From an uncultured Acidobacteriaceae bacterium (GTDB taxonomy: Bacteria > Acidobacteriota > Terriglobia > Terriglobales > Acidobacteriaceae), in the NCBI GenBank assembly GCA_903849645.1, contig CAINJJ010000009.1, forward strand, positions 248,001-312,000: a stretch of DNA of 64,000 nucleotides, given 5' to 3'. The notes beneath the pieces were generated by a model. That model saw only the letters and a list, made by a program, of their open reading frames with translations. It searched no databases and was not told the DNA's origin. This document shows positions 26,731 to 35,117 of the stretch, one piece after another. Position 1 is the stretch's first letter. Each line of letters opens with the position of its first letter. The position numbers and the translations under genes were made by a program.

Positions 26731-28090
26731 CAAGACAGAGCGCATTCGGATACTGGTTGCCGACGATCAACCCGACGTTCTGGACGCAGTGGATCTGCTG
26801 CTGCGACCGCAGGGGATTGATGTGGACTGCGTGCGCTCACCGCAGCTTCTGCTGGAGGCGCTGGGGCATCGCGAGTATGACGTGGTGTTGATTGACTTGA
26901 ACTACACGCGCGACACGACCTCGGGGCAGGAAGGGCTGGACCTGCTGGAGCGCATCCGCGAGTTTGACGCGCGGCTGCCGGTGATTGTGATGACGGCGTG
27001 GGGCAACATTGATCTGGCGGTTGAGTCGATCAAGCATGGAGCGCGGGATTTTCTGCAGAAGCCGTGGGAGAACGAGCGGCTTGTCTCGCTGGTGCGCGTT
27101 CACGCCGAGCTGCGGCAGGCGCTCAGGCGCGCGCGGCAACTGGAGATGGAGAATCGCCTGCTGCGTTCGGAAGGGATGCCGGAGTTTGTGGCCGGCGCGC
27201 CCTCGATGCAGCCGGTGCTGGAGCTGATTGCGCAGGTGGGCCCATCGGACGCGAACGTGCTGATCACGGGCGAGCATGGCACGGGCAAGGAGATTGTGGC
27301 CAAGCTGCTGCACGCCGCTTCGCCGCGCGCGCGCATGGCGCTGGTGGCGGTGAACGCAGGCGGACTGCCCGAGGGCACGTTTGAGAGCGAGATATTCGGG
27401 CACGTGAAAGGCGCATTCACCGATGCGCGCACGGACCGCATCGGGCGCTTCGAACTGGCGAATGGCGGCACGCTGTTTCTGGACGAGATTGCCAACGTGC
27501 CGCTACGGCAGCAGGCCAAGCTGTTGCGCGTTCTGGAGACGGGCGAGCTGGAGCGGGTAGGGTCATCGCAGACGCGGCGCGTGGATGTGCGGGTACTTTC
27601 GGCCACCAACGCTGCGTTGGATGAAGAAGCCAAGAACGGCGCCTTCCGCGAAGACCTGCTGTTCCGCATTAACACGGTGGAGATTCACCTGCCGGCATTG
27701 CGCGAAAGGCGCGAGGATATTCCGCTGCTGGCGCAGCACTTTCTGGGGCGCAACCGCATACGCTATCGCAAGCAGGTGGAGGGGTTTTCACAGGGAGCGA
27801 TGCAGCAGATGATGCAGTACGCGTGGCCGGGAAATGTGCGCGAGCTGGAGCATGCGGTGGAGCGTGCGGTGCTGCTGTGCCGCGGCAACGAAATTGAGAG
27901 CGCCAACCTGGCCATCTCGCCTTCGCGTGCGTCCACGCAGTCGTTTGAGAACATGAGCATCGACGAGGTGGAGGCGCTCTTGATTCGCAAGGTGCTGCGT
28001 CGCTGCGACGGCAACATTTCGCAGGCCGCCGAAGGTCTGGGGCTGAGCCGCGCCGCGCTCTATCGGCGCATTGAAAAATATGGCCTATGA
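26675..28090 (+). CDS. NtrC-type sigma-54 response regulator of the efflux operon
   Basis: A 471-residue regulator: receiver domain (DDQP near residue 30, phospho-acceptor D74 in VLIDLNYTRD, switch Lys in LQKPW), AAA+ domain (Walker A GEHGTGKE, Walker B GGTLFLDEI, and R-finger region), and a C-terminal Fis-type helix-turn-helix (NISQAAEGLGLSRAALYRRI). The sigma-54 contact loop reads GAFTDA instead of the canonical GAFTGA. The start overlaps the TolC-like gene by 56 bp (ATG 26675; a TTG at 26666 is also possible). The likely target is the sigma-54-type element before the adaptor gene, giving autoregulation of the whole operon. Confidence 0.9.
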   Translation: MESQSRAPRQALWRPTIPNKTERIRILVADDQPDVLDAVDLLLRPQGIDVDCVRSPQLLLEALGHREYDVVLIDLNYTRDTTSGQEGLDLLERIREFDARLPVIVMTAWGNIDLAVESIKHGARDFLQKPWENERLVSLVRVHAELRQALRRARQLEMENRLLRSEGMPEFVAGAPSMQPVLELIAQVGPSDANVLITGEHGTGKEIVAKLLHAASPRARMALVAVNAGGLPEGTFESEIFGHVKGAFTDARTDRIGRFELANGGTLFLDEIANVPLRQQAKLLRVLETGELERVGSSQTRRVDVRVLSATNAALDEEAKNGAFREDLLFRINTVEIHLPALRERREDIPLLAQHFLGRNRIRYRKQVEGFSQGAMQQMMQYAWPGNVRELEHAVERAVLLCRGNEIESANLAISPSRASTQSFENMSIDEVEALLIRKVLRRCDGNISQAAEGLGLSRAALYRRIEKYGL

Positions 28091-29432
28091 ACGCGCACGA
28101 AGACGGCGCCGCTCGGCTGTGCGCCGGGCGTGGCTCTATTGCCTGCTGCTGGGGCTGCCCGCGCTGATCTTGTGCGCGCTTGGGCTGCTGGCGCAACATA
28201 TCTCTGCTGGTCTGGCGATCATGCTGATGGGCGGGCTGATGCTCTATCTCGCTCTGGTGGCGGGGGCGCTGATTGAGAGCATGATTCGCCCGCTGCAGAC
28301 GCTCTCCAACGTGGTGTCGTCGCTGCGCGAGGGCGACTATTCGTTTCGCGCGCGGGGCGCGGGCGGGCAGGATGCACTGGGCGAGTTGGCCGCTGAGGTC
28401 AACGCGCTTGCGGACCTGCTGCAGAAGCAGCGCGTGCGGTCGCTTGAGGCCACGGCGCTGCTGGCGCGGATTCTGGAAGTCATGCACGCGCCGCTGTTTG
28501 CCTTTGACCGCGACGACCTGCTGCAACTGGTAAATCACGCCGGCGTGCAACTGCTGGGCCGGTCGCAGGCGCGGTGCTTCGGGCACACTGCACATGAGCT
28601 GGGACTGGAAGGGCTGCTTGCCTCGGCGGACCAGACGATTCACTCCTTTGGCACAAAGCCAAGCCGATGGCTGCTGCGCAAGGCAGTCTTCCGGCAGGAC
28701 GGCATACCGCACACGCTGCTGCTGCTGGCCGACGTCAGCCTTCCGTTGCAGGAAGAGGAGCAGGCAGCATGGAAGCGATTGATTCGGGTGCTGGGACACG
28801 AACTCTCGAATTCGCTGGCGCCCATCAAATCCATCGCGGGGAGCCTGCTTGCGCGCGTCGAAAGCATGTCAGGCGATGACACGGTGCAGCGCGACTTTCG
28901 CCGCGGGCTAGGCGTGGTGGAGAGCCGGGCGGACGCGTTGCATCGATTTGTGCAGTCGTACAGACAACTGGCGCAACTGCCTCCGCCCAAGCCGCGCGAA
29001 GTGGTGCTGGGCGCGTTGCTGGAGCGGGTGGCGCTGCTGGAACAGCGGCTGCCGGTGGAGTTGGAGCAGGGTCAGCCTGTGGTGCTTTACGCCGACGCCG
29101 ACCAACTGGAGCAGATGCTGATCAACCTGCTGGCCAACGCAGTGGACGCGGCGCTGTGCAACGGCGCCAGGCCGGTGCGCATGGCGTGGCGGCTGGATGA
29201 TTCATCCGCGTGGATCACGATTGAAGATCGCGGTTTGGGGATTGCCAACACGGAGAATCTCTTTGTGCCCTTCTATACCACCAAGCCCACAGGCAGCGGC
29301 GTGGGACTGGCCCTGGCGCAGCAGATTGCGCGCGCGCACGGCGGGCAGATTCAACTGGTGAACCGCGAGGATGGAGAAGGAGCGCGCGCCATTGTGCGGC
29401 TGCCGCTGGCGCAGGGCTTGCCGGAGCAATAA
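28080..29432 (+). CDS. NtrY-like sensor histidine kinase of the efflux operon
   Basis: A 450-residue membrane kinase: two adjacent transmembrane helices (about residues 15-65) with almost no periplasmic loop, a HAMP-like segment (IRPLQTLSNVVSSLREGDY), a PAS-like domain (ILEVMHAPLFAFDRDDLLQL), the phospho-acceptor helix LGHELSNSLAPIKS, and an ATPase domain with LINLLANAVDAAL, EDRGLGIAN and GSGVGLALAQQI. The lack of an external sensor domain suggests it senses membrane or cytoplasmic cues. ATG 28080 overlaps the regulator stop by 11 bp, so the two are translationally coupled. It is the last gene of the operon; a terminator follows. Confidence 0.92.
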   Translation: MAYERARRRRRSAVRRAWLYCLLLGLPALILCALGLLAQHISAGLAIMLMGGLMLYLALVAGALIESMIRPLQTLSNVVSSLREGDYSFRARGAGGQDALGELAAEVNALADLLQKQRVRSLEATALLARILEVMHAPLFAFDRDDLLQLVNHAGVQLLGRSQARCFGHTAHELGLEGLLASADQTIHSFGTKPSRWLLRKAVFRQDGIPHTLLLLADVSLPLQEEEQAAWKRLIRVLGHELSNSLAPIKSIAGSLLARVESMSGDDTVQRDFRRGLGVVESRADALHRFVQSYRQLAQLPPPKPREVVLGALLERVALLEQRLPVELEQGQPVVLYADADQLEQMLINLLANAVDAALCNGARPVRMAWRLDDSSAWITIEDRGLGIANTENLFVPFYTTKPTGSGVGLALAQQIARAHGGQIQLVNREDGEGARAIVRLPLAQGLPEQ

Positions 29433-29481
29433 GAGCAGACGCGGCCTGCGCTTGCGTGTGCGGGGGGATGATCTTCAACAG

Positions 29482-29511
29482 AAATGGCTACTCCGCGGGG
29501 AGTAGCCATTT
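29482..29511. terminator. Bidirectional terminator between convergent operons
   Basis: AAATGGCTACTCC and GGAGTAGCCATTT form a perfect 13-bp stem with a 4-nt loop. It ends in TTTTG on the plus strand and has an A/T arm end on the minus strand. It lies 49 bp after the kinase stop and 23 bp after the stop of the convergent cytochrome c gene, so it can serve both. Confidence 0.85.
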
Positions 29512-29534
29512 TGTCTTACGCTTGTGTTGCCTGT

Positions 29535-30932
29535 TTACCAGGCGTCCGCACTGGCCTTCTTCTGTTGCTTTGACCAGAGATAGTCGGCGATGCGGTTGAT
29601 GTCTTCGTCGCTGAGCACATGCTTCCACGCGGGCATGTAAAGCGGCGGAGCGGCGCCGGCGGGGTTATCCATCGGAGGCACCCGCCCGTTGCGGATGACG
29701 GCGATGACTTCGTCCTTGGTGTAGTCGTCGGAGACGTGGAGCAGGGAGGGCACTTCGCCGCCCTGCGCGTTGGGATTGGGGACGCCGCCCTGCAACTCGG
29801 TTCCGTGGCAGCCAACGCAGCCGAAGCGGGCGAAGTCCTGCTTGCCGGCTTCGATGGCGATGTCCGCGGGAGTGAGCGAGCGGGTCTTCTTGGAGAGGAT
29901 CAACTGCGCATCCTCCGCGGTGGCCGTGGTGAGGAAGGCGATGAGCGCCTTGCGTGAGTTGACGTCGAGATCGTAGACCGGCATGGAACTGCCGGGGTAA
30001 ACGAGTTCAGGGTTCACGAGCTGCTCATCGAGCCATTCCGGTGAGTGCTTGCCGGTGACGCCGAGAAGGTCGGGGCCGGTCTTGGCGCCAACGCCGCCGA
30101 TGTTATGGCATGCGATGCAGTTCTTCTCGTCGAAGAGCTGGCGGCCGTAGACGGGGCCGGGGATGAGGCGGACGCTGGAGTAGAACGAACCCATGTCTTC
30201 GCTGGTGAGCGAGAGCATGTAGTAGGTGAGGGCGCGCGCCTGGTCCTTGGTGAAGTGGAAGTTGGGCATGGCCGAGCCGGCGGAGACGGCATTCGGCGTG
30301 AGGAAGTGCTTTTCAAGCCACTCGGGAGCGCGGTGGTTCGCGCCTTCGCTGGTGAGGTCGGGGCCGATGCTGCCGCCCACGCCGTTGAGCTTGTGGCAGC
30401 CGCGGCAGCCCTGCGTCTCAAAGAGGTGACGGCCTTCAGTCAGTTCGGGGACGCCGGGGACTTCGCCTTCCTTGTGGCAGCGGCCGCAGGAAGCGCGAAT
30501 ATAGTCCTTGGCGAGCAGCGGGTTGGGCCAGAACTCGACGTTGCCGTGGGCGCCCGCGGTATCGGTGGCCAGACCCTGGCCTCCGTGGCAGATGGTGCAG
30601 CCGAACTTGGAGGGGATGTGCGGTCCGAGCCCCTGGTGATAGCGGAAGGGCTCGGGCGCATCCTTCATGGTCGGGTCTTCCACGCCGAGATGGCACGTGG
30701 TGCAGCGGTCAACACGCTGCAGGCCGGTGAGCATGACCTGATGAATCTCAGGCGGCGTGGCCAGCACCGCGGCCTTGGTAATGGCGTTGGGCTCGGCCTG
30801 GGCTTCAAGTTGGAGGTAGTTATGCTGGAAGGTCTTCCACGAAGGCGTGTTGGCCTGCCAGGCGGCCGCCACAATCAAGGCCAGCGCCAGAATGCTCAGC
30901 GCGAAGAAGGTCTGTTGAAGTCTGCGTTCCAT
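29535..30932 (-). CDS. Membrane-anchored six-haem cytochrome c subunit
   Basis: A 465-residue protein with one N-terminal membrane anchor (about residues 8-25) and six CxxCH haem sites: CTTCH 77-81, CTICH 112-116, CGRCH 149-153, CRGCH 176-180, CIACH 272-276 and CVGCH 372-376. The last three domains look like separate class-I cytochrome c folds with downstream Met ligands (GSAMPNFHF, GSSMPVYDL). Its start codon overlaps the cytochrome b stop (TAATG), so it is almost certainly the c-type subunit of the Rieske/b complex, replacing cytochrome c1 or f. It would pass electrons between the complex and periplasmic carriers. It is the last gene of the cluster. Confidence 0.92.
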   Translation of the reverse strand: MERRLQQTFFALSILALALIVAAAWQANTPSWKTFQHNYLQLEAQAEPNAITKAAVLATPPEIHQVMLTGLQRVDRCTTCHLGVEDPTMKDAPEPFRYHQGLGPHIPSKFGCTICHGGQGLATDTAGAHGNVEFWPNPLLAKDYIRASCGRCHKEGEVPGVPELTEGRHLFETQGCRGCHKLNGVGGSIGPDLTSEGANHRAPEWLEKHFLTPNAVSAGSAMPNFHFTKDQARALTYYMLSLTSEDMGSFYSSVRLIPGPVYGRQLFDEKNCIACHNIGGVGAKTGPDLLGVTGKHSPEWLDEQLVNPELVYPGSSMPVYDLDVNSRKALIAFLTTATAEDAQLILSKKTRSLTPADIAIEAGKQDFARFGCVGCHGTELQGGVPNPNAQGGEVPSLLHVSDDYTKDEVIAVIRNGRVPPMDNPAGAAPPLYMPAWKHVLSDEDINRIADYLWSKQQKKASADAW

Positions 30933-32221
30933 TACTCAGCCCCCCCGACAACATGCACCCATGGTGGAACCAGTGCCCAGCCCGGGCCGCGGAAGAATGT
31001 TCCCACGACGATCAGGACCAGGTTGATCACGACAAAGAGTGTGAACAGCCAGATCGCCCACTTGCGGTCGGAAGGGCGGCGGCTGGGATTGCGGTCAATA
31101 TAAGGAATGGCCAGCAGGGCCAGCACCATGAGCGCCGGGGCCACTACGCCACCGAGCATCGCCGAATGGCTGACCAGTTCCTGCAGTCCGAGGAAGTACC
31201 AGGGAGCCTTGGCCGGGTTGGGGGTCTTGGCTGGATTGGCCAACTCCTCCAGCGGGGCGTGGAAGAAGAGCGACATCATCATGATGCCCGTGACCGTGAC
31301 CATGAGGGCCACCGCCTCGCGCACAAAGGCGTAGGGATAGGAGAAGACCGTGTCCTCTTCTTCCTCGGGAGTGATGGTCTCAAAGATGGGCTTGCCGGTG
31401 ACGACTTCCATGAGGCCGTAGGTCTTGGTGCTGGAAGCGGCGGAGGCCTTGAGGGGCGCGGCAGAGGCGGCTGGGGCGCCGATGGTGACCAGGGGCGCGG
31501 CCTTGGGAGGAGCGAGCTTCCAGATGGGCCGGGACAGGCCGCCGTCCTTGCGGACGCGCCAGAAGTGGACGATGGTGAACAGGATCATGGCCGCGGGAAG
31601 GACGGCAACGTGGAGCACGTAGAAGCGCACCAGAGCGGCCTCGCCAACCGAGTGGCCGCCCAGCAGCCACTCGCGCAACTGGCCGCCCACGAGCGGGGCG
31701 TAGCTGCCGATGTTGCTGCCGACGGTGATGGCCCAGTAGGCCAGTTGATCCCAGGGAAGCAGGTATCCGGTGAAGGAGAGGCCCAGGGTGAGCAGGAAGA
31801 GGAAGACGCCGACGACCCAGTTGAACTGGCGGGGCTTCTTGTATGAGCCGGTATAGAACACGCGGCACATATGAAGGAAGACGCAGACGACCATGCCGTG
31901 CGCCGCCCACCGATGCATGCCTCGCAGGAAGGGACCCATGAAGACGACAAACTCAAGGTCCTTCATGTCCTGATAAGCCTGCGGCGGGAAGGGCCGGTAG
32001 TAGACCATCAGCACAATGCCGGTGGTGACCAGGATGAGGAAGAGAAAGAAGGTGATGAAGCCCAGGTAAAAGGAATGCCTGAACTTCATGTTCTCTTTCT
32101 TCACTTTGGCCGGATGGATGTGCAGCCACACGTTGAGAAAGACCAGTTCGGACTTTCCCTTGTCGGTGGACAGCGGATCCCGCCGGACGATCGATTGCCA
32201 GATTTCACGGAAGAGATTCAT
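30932..32221 (-). CDS. Cytochrome b (b6-type, fused N- and C-terminal domains) of a Rieske/b complex
   Basis: A 429-residue integral membrane protein with about eight helices. The N-terminal half contains the haem-b histidines ([20 protein letters not shown] and [13 protein letters not shown]...VHFWRV) and the motif [15 protein letters not shown]. The second His pair in the fourth helix is spaced by 14 residues, as in b6-type proteins. A hydrophilic Ala/Pro-rich linker (about residues 233-275) leads to a subunit-IV-like part, where the Qo PEWY motif is replaced by [11 protein letters not shown], as in deep-branching fused cytochromes b. An in-frame GTG at 32227 would overlap the Rieske stop; ATG 32221 was chosen. 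It oxidises or reduces membrane quinone. Confidence 0.93.
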   Translation of the reverse strand: MNLFREIWQSIVRRDPLSTDKGKSELVFLNVWLHIHPAKVKKENMKFRHSFYLGFITFFLFLILVTTGIVLMVYYRPFPPQAYQDMKDLEFVVFMGPFLRGMHRWAAHGMVVCVFLHMCRVFYTGSYKKPRQFNWVVGVFLFLLTLGLSFTGYLLPWDQLAYWAITVGSNIGSYAPLVGGQLREWLLGGHSVGEAALVRFYVLHVAVLPAAMILFTIVHFWRVRKDGGLSRPIWKLAPPKAAPLVTIGAPAASAAPLKASAASSTKTYGLMEVVTGKPIFETITPEEEEDTVFSYPYAFVREAVALMVTVTGIMMMSLFFHAPLEELANPAKTPNPAKAPWYFLGLQELVSHSAMLGGVVAPALMVLALLAIPYIDRNPSRRPSDRKWAIWLFTLFVVINLVLIVVGTFFRGPGWALVPPWVHVVGGAE

Positions 32222-32223
32222 CG

Positions 32224-32685
32224 TCACACCATCAATCGGTAAGAGGAGGGAACAACCTTGTCCTTGTCGACGCGCAACTGGCCGTCGCGGGCCAGCGTCA
32301 CTTCAAACCAGTCCAGTGCACGGGGAGCGGGACCATGCTGCGCAGCGCCGTCAGCGCCAAAAACGCTGCCATGGCAGGGGCAATGGAACTTCTGGTCGCT
32401 CTGAAAGTGAGCGACGGTGCAGCCCAGATGGGTGCAGACGGCGCTGGCGGCGGAGAAGCCCTTCTCGCGGTCGCGGAAGATGAATATCTTTTCCTCGACG
32501 AGAAAGGTGGGGGCGCCAAAGGGGAAGTCCCCAGGAGTGCCGATCTTGAAGGCCTGTGGCGGCTCATAGAACACGTTCGGCTTGAGGAATCGGAGGATGG
32601 CAGCGAAGCTGACCCCGAGCGCCGAAACCAGGGCGCCCACACCGACGGTGCCCCAGCTTAATTTGAAAAAGCTTCTTCGATTCAT
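32224..32685 (-). CDS. Rieske [2Fe-2S] iron-sulfur subunit
   Basis: A 153-residue Rieske protein with both cluster-binding boxes: CTHLGC (Cys84, His86; Cys89 disulfide) and CPCHGS (Cys102, Cys104, His105). The N-terminus has a twin-arginine motif (NRRSFFK) followed by one hydrophobic helix, so it is probably folded in the cytoplasm and exported by Tat while remaining anchored. The length and the compact cluster domain are as in b6f-type complexes. It is followed by cytochrome b within 2 bp and preceded by the flavoprotein gene 12 bp upstream. Confidence 0.95.
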   Translation of the reverse strand: MNRRSFFKLSWGTVGVGALVSALGVSFAAILRFLKPNVFYEPPQAFKIGTPGDFPFGAPTFLVEEKIFIFRDREKGFSAASAVCTHLGCTVAHFQSDQKFHCPCHGSVFGADGAAQHGPAPRALDWFEVTLARDGQLRVDKDKVVPSSYRLMV

Positions 32686-32697
32686 TCCCTTGCTCCC

Positions 32698-34533
32698 CTA
32701 TTCAAAGACTTCGCGTTCCTGTTGTTCCAGGGCTTCCATGGTGATGGATCCGGTTGGGCAGCGCTCGGCGCAGAGGCCGCAGCGGATGCACTTTTCTTCG
32801 TTCTTGATGATGGCTCCGGCCTGGCCTGCCTTGAGTTCGTCGGCCGGCACACCGTAGCGCGATTGAATCAGCGCATCGTAGCGGGCGTCACCGGAGACCT
32901 GGGCAAGATCCACGAGGCGCAGGCAGTTCTCCGGGCATACATCCACGCAACCGGCGCAGAGAATGCACTTGGAACCGTCAAAGATGGTGTTCACCTGGCA
33001 TTTGAGGCAGCGGAGTCCCTCGGCGCGTCCCTGCTCCTCGCCAAAGCCGAGTTCGACTTCAGCAATGCCGATACGGCGGTTGGCTGCAAGGACTGGCATG
33101 ACCTGGCGCGGGGTGCTGAGGAATCCGCGGGGCATCTCCCAGTTGGGCATGATGCGGAAGCGGCTCAGGACAGTCTTTTTGGTCTTGCCGCTGAGGAATA
33201 CGTGAATGGAGCGGGCGGCCTTGTGTCCGTTGGCCACGGCTTCCACCAGGATGCGCGGGCCAAAGGCGACATCGCCGCCGGCGAAGACGCCGGGGGCGGT
33301 GGTCATGAGGTTTTCATCGATCTTGAGAATGCCGCGCGGCGTGACCTGCACACCCTCGTCGCCGCCGAGGAAGGAGAGATCCGCCTGCTGGCCGATGGCC
33401 AGAATGACGCTGTCGCAGGGGATGATCTTTTCCTCGTCGCTGAAGGCGGGGTTGAAGCGGCCGTTCTCGTCGAAGACGTTGATGCAGCGGCGCACCTTGA
33501 GTCCGGTGACGACGCCGTTTTCGCCCACGATCTCCTTGGGCCCCCAACTGTTTTCAACGGTGATGCCCTCGTGCTCGGCCTCGTCCACCTCGCCTTTCCA
33601 GGCGGGCATCTGGGCGCGGGACTCGAGGGAGACGAGTTCCACCTCCTGGGCGCCGGAGCGCATGGCCATGCGGGCCGCGTCAAAGGCCGGTTGCAGGCTC
33701 TTCTCCTCTTCGTCGGCGGCCGAATCGCCGGGCTCGACCACGAGGCGGACCGCGGCGCGGGCCACGTCGATGGCCACGTTGCCGCCGCCCACCACCACCA
33801 CGCGCTTGCCGAGGTTGATTTCCTGTCCGAGGTTGACGTTGATGAGGAAGTCGATGCCGTTGTAGACGCCGCCCAACTGGGCGCCGGGGATATTGAGCTC
33901 GCGGCCCTTGTTGAGGCCGGTGGCCAGCAGAACCGAGTCGAATTTGGAACGGAGATCGGCGAAGGAGATGTCGCGGCCAAGAGTCACGCGGGTGTGCAGC
34001 GTGACGCCCATGGCGAGGATGCTGTCCACTTCCATCTTGATGATTTCGCGCGGGAGGCGGAACTGGGGAATGCCGAGATAGAGCATGCCGCCGGGCACGG
34101 GCGCGGACTCGAAGACCTCGACGGTATAGCCGAGCAGGGCGAGGTCGTGCGCGCAGGTGAGGCCGCAGACGCCGGCGCCCACGATGGCGATCTTCTTGTT
34201 GCGCTTCGGCGCGGGCGCAAGCTTCCTGCGGGCCGGGTCGTGGCCCTGGCCGAGGTTGTGGCGGTCAGTGGCGTAGCGCTTGAGAGCGCAGATGGCGATG
34301 GGTTCGTCAATCTTGCCGCGGCGGCAGTTGTCTTCGCAGGGGTGGGCGCAGATGCGGCCCAGTACGTAGGCAAATGGGTTGGGGGCGCGCGCAAGCAGAT
34401 ACGCTTCCTCGTCCTGGGAGATCCCGATGGCTTGCACGTAGCGGCCGCATTCAGTGTGAATGGGGCAGGCAGTGCGGCAGGGAATATTCTTGTCGAAATA
34501 TTCCTGGTCCGGGACGGTAATGGAATAGCGCAT
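32698..34533 (-). CDS. GltD-like FAD/NAD(P) oxidoreductase with added ferredoxin domains
   Basis: A 611-residue cytoplasmic flavoprotein. The N-terminal Cys-rich domain (PCRTACPIHTECGRY, CAHPCEDNCRRG) resembles the Fe-S domain of GltD and DPYD. Two dinucleotide folds follow: FAD site IVGAGVCGLTCAHDLALLG near residue 118, and NAD(P) site VVVGGGNVAIDVAR near residue 245. The C-terminal 110 residues add two 4Fe-4S motifs (CILCAGCVDVCPENC; CIRCGLCAERCP). Normal glutamate-synthase small subunits are about 470 residues and sit beside gltB; here the neighbour is a Rieske/b complex. The likely role is electron transfer between NAD(P)H or ferredoxin and the quinone/cytochrome chain, not glutamate synthesis. 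Confidence 0.88.
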   Translation of the reverse strand: MRYSITVPDQEYFDKNIPCRTACPIHTECGRYVQAIGISQDEEAYLLARAPNPFAYVLGRICAHPCEDNCRRGKIDEPIAICALKRYATDRHNLGQGHDPARRKLAPAPKRNKKIAIVGAGVCGLTCAHDLALLGYTVEVFESAPVPGGMLYLGIPQFRLPREIIKMEVDSILAMGVTLHTRVTLGRDISFADLRSKFDSVLLATGLNKGRELNIPGAQLGGVYNGIDFLINVNLGQEINLGKRVVVVGGGNVAIDVARAAVRLVVEPGDSAADEEEKSLQPAFDAARMAMRSGAQEVELVSLESRAQMPAWKGEVDEAEHEGITVENSWGPKEIVGENGVVTGLKVRRCINVFDENGRFNPAFSDEEKIIPCDSVILAIGQQADLSFLGGDEGVQVTPRGILKIDENLMTTAPGVFAGGDVAFGPRILVEAVANGHKAARSIHVFLSGKTKKTVLSRFRIMPNWEMPRGFLSTPRQVMPVLAANRRIGIAEVELGFGEEQGRAEGLRCLKCQVNTIFDGSKCILCAGCVDVCPENCLRLVDLAQVSGDARYDALIQSRYGVPADELKAGQAGAIIKNEEKCIRCGLCAERCPTGSITMEALEQQEREVFE

Positions 34534-34613
34534 AGATTCCCCGCTGAGGCGATGTTATGAATGGCTGGGGTGAGTTGCGGCTGACCGAAGACGGCCGCAT
34601 GAGAAAGCAAGTC

Positions 34614-34646
34614 CCCCGGCGAACGGTGCAGAGAAGTTCGCCGGGG
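34614..34646. terminator. Hairpin between cytochrome c and flavoprotein genes
   Basis: CCCCGGCGAAC and GTTCGCCGGGG form a perfect 11-bp stem with an 11-nt loop in the 162-bp spacer. No T tract follows on the minus strand, so it is more likely an mRNA-processing or stabilising hairpin, or a weak terminator that lowers expression of the downstream genes. Confidence 0.45.
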
Positions 34647-34695
34647 CGGTTTCGATCATCACAAGCAAAGACAACCGGTAGAGCCGAACCGCGCT

Positions 34696-35103
34696 CTAGT
34701 GCTGCGAGGCCTTGAGCTTTTCGATCTCCTCATCGGAGAGCGAGGGGAAGAAGGCCTTGATGTTCTTCTCCTTGCGGTTTTCCTGGTCGTAGGCAAGGAA
34801 CTCATAGATGGTCTTGCCCTGGGCGTCGCTGATGCCGGAGTTGGGCTTGTGCATCATGCGCTTGACGTAGCGGCTCCACTCGGGGGCGGTCATGGTGGTG
34901 TTGATGGGGCGCGCGATGGTGTGGCACTTGGCGCACTTGTCCACAAACACCTTGTAGCCCTTCTGCTGTTCTGCCGGGTACTTGGAGACGTCGACCTTGT
35001 CGGGTCCCTTGTCCTGGGGCAGGTTCACGTTGCTGCTCTGCGCGGCCACAAACAGCGGGAGCGAAAGGGCAGCGGCGGCCAGAATGCGGATTGCCTTGTA
35101 CAT
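34696..35103 (-). CDS. Periplasmic monohaem cytochrome c
   Basis: A 135-residue exported protein with a signal peptide (about residues 1-21, ending VAAQ), one haem site CAKCH (57-61), and probable axial methionine at RMMHKP (83/84). The second half (SDAQGKTIYEFLAYDQENRKEK) is typical of small class-I cytochromes c. The ATG at 35103 has a strong ribosome binding site (AGAGGAGA); the frame also offers a GTG at 35124 overlapping the upstream gene. It starts 14 bp after the barrel-cytochrome gene, so the two are probably co-translated, and it is the natural soluble shuttle between the outer-membrane protein and the inner-membrane complex. Confidence 0.9.
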   Translation of the reverse strand: MYKAIRILAAAALSLPLFVAAQSSNVNLPQDKGPDKVDVSKYPAEQQKGYKVFVDKCAKCHTIARPINTTMTAPEWSRYVKRMMHKPNSGISDAQGKTIYEFLAYDQENRKEKNIKAFFPSLSDEEIEKLKASQH

Positions 35104-35117
35104 TTTGAATTCTCCTC

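Noticed and set aside
32722-34560. A 612-codon plus-strand open frame opposite the flavoprotein gene
   Set aside because: It is the antisense of a clear GltD-like coding sequence; GC-rich codon bias leaves few stops on the opposite strand, and the translation shows no domain.
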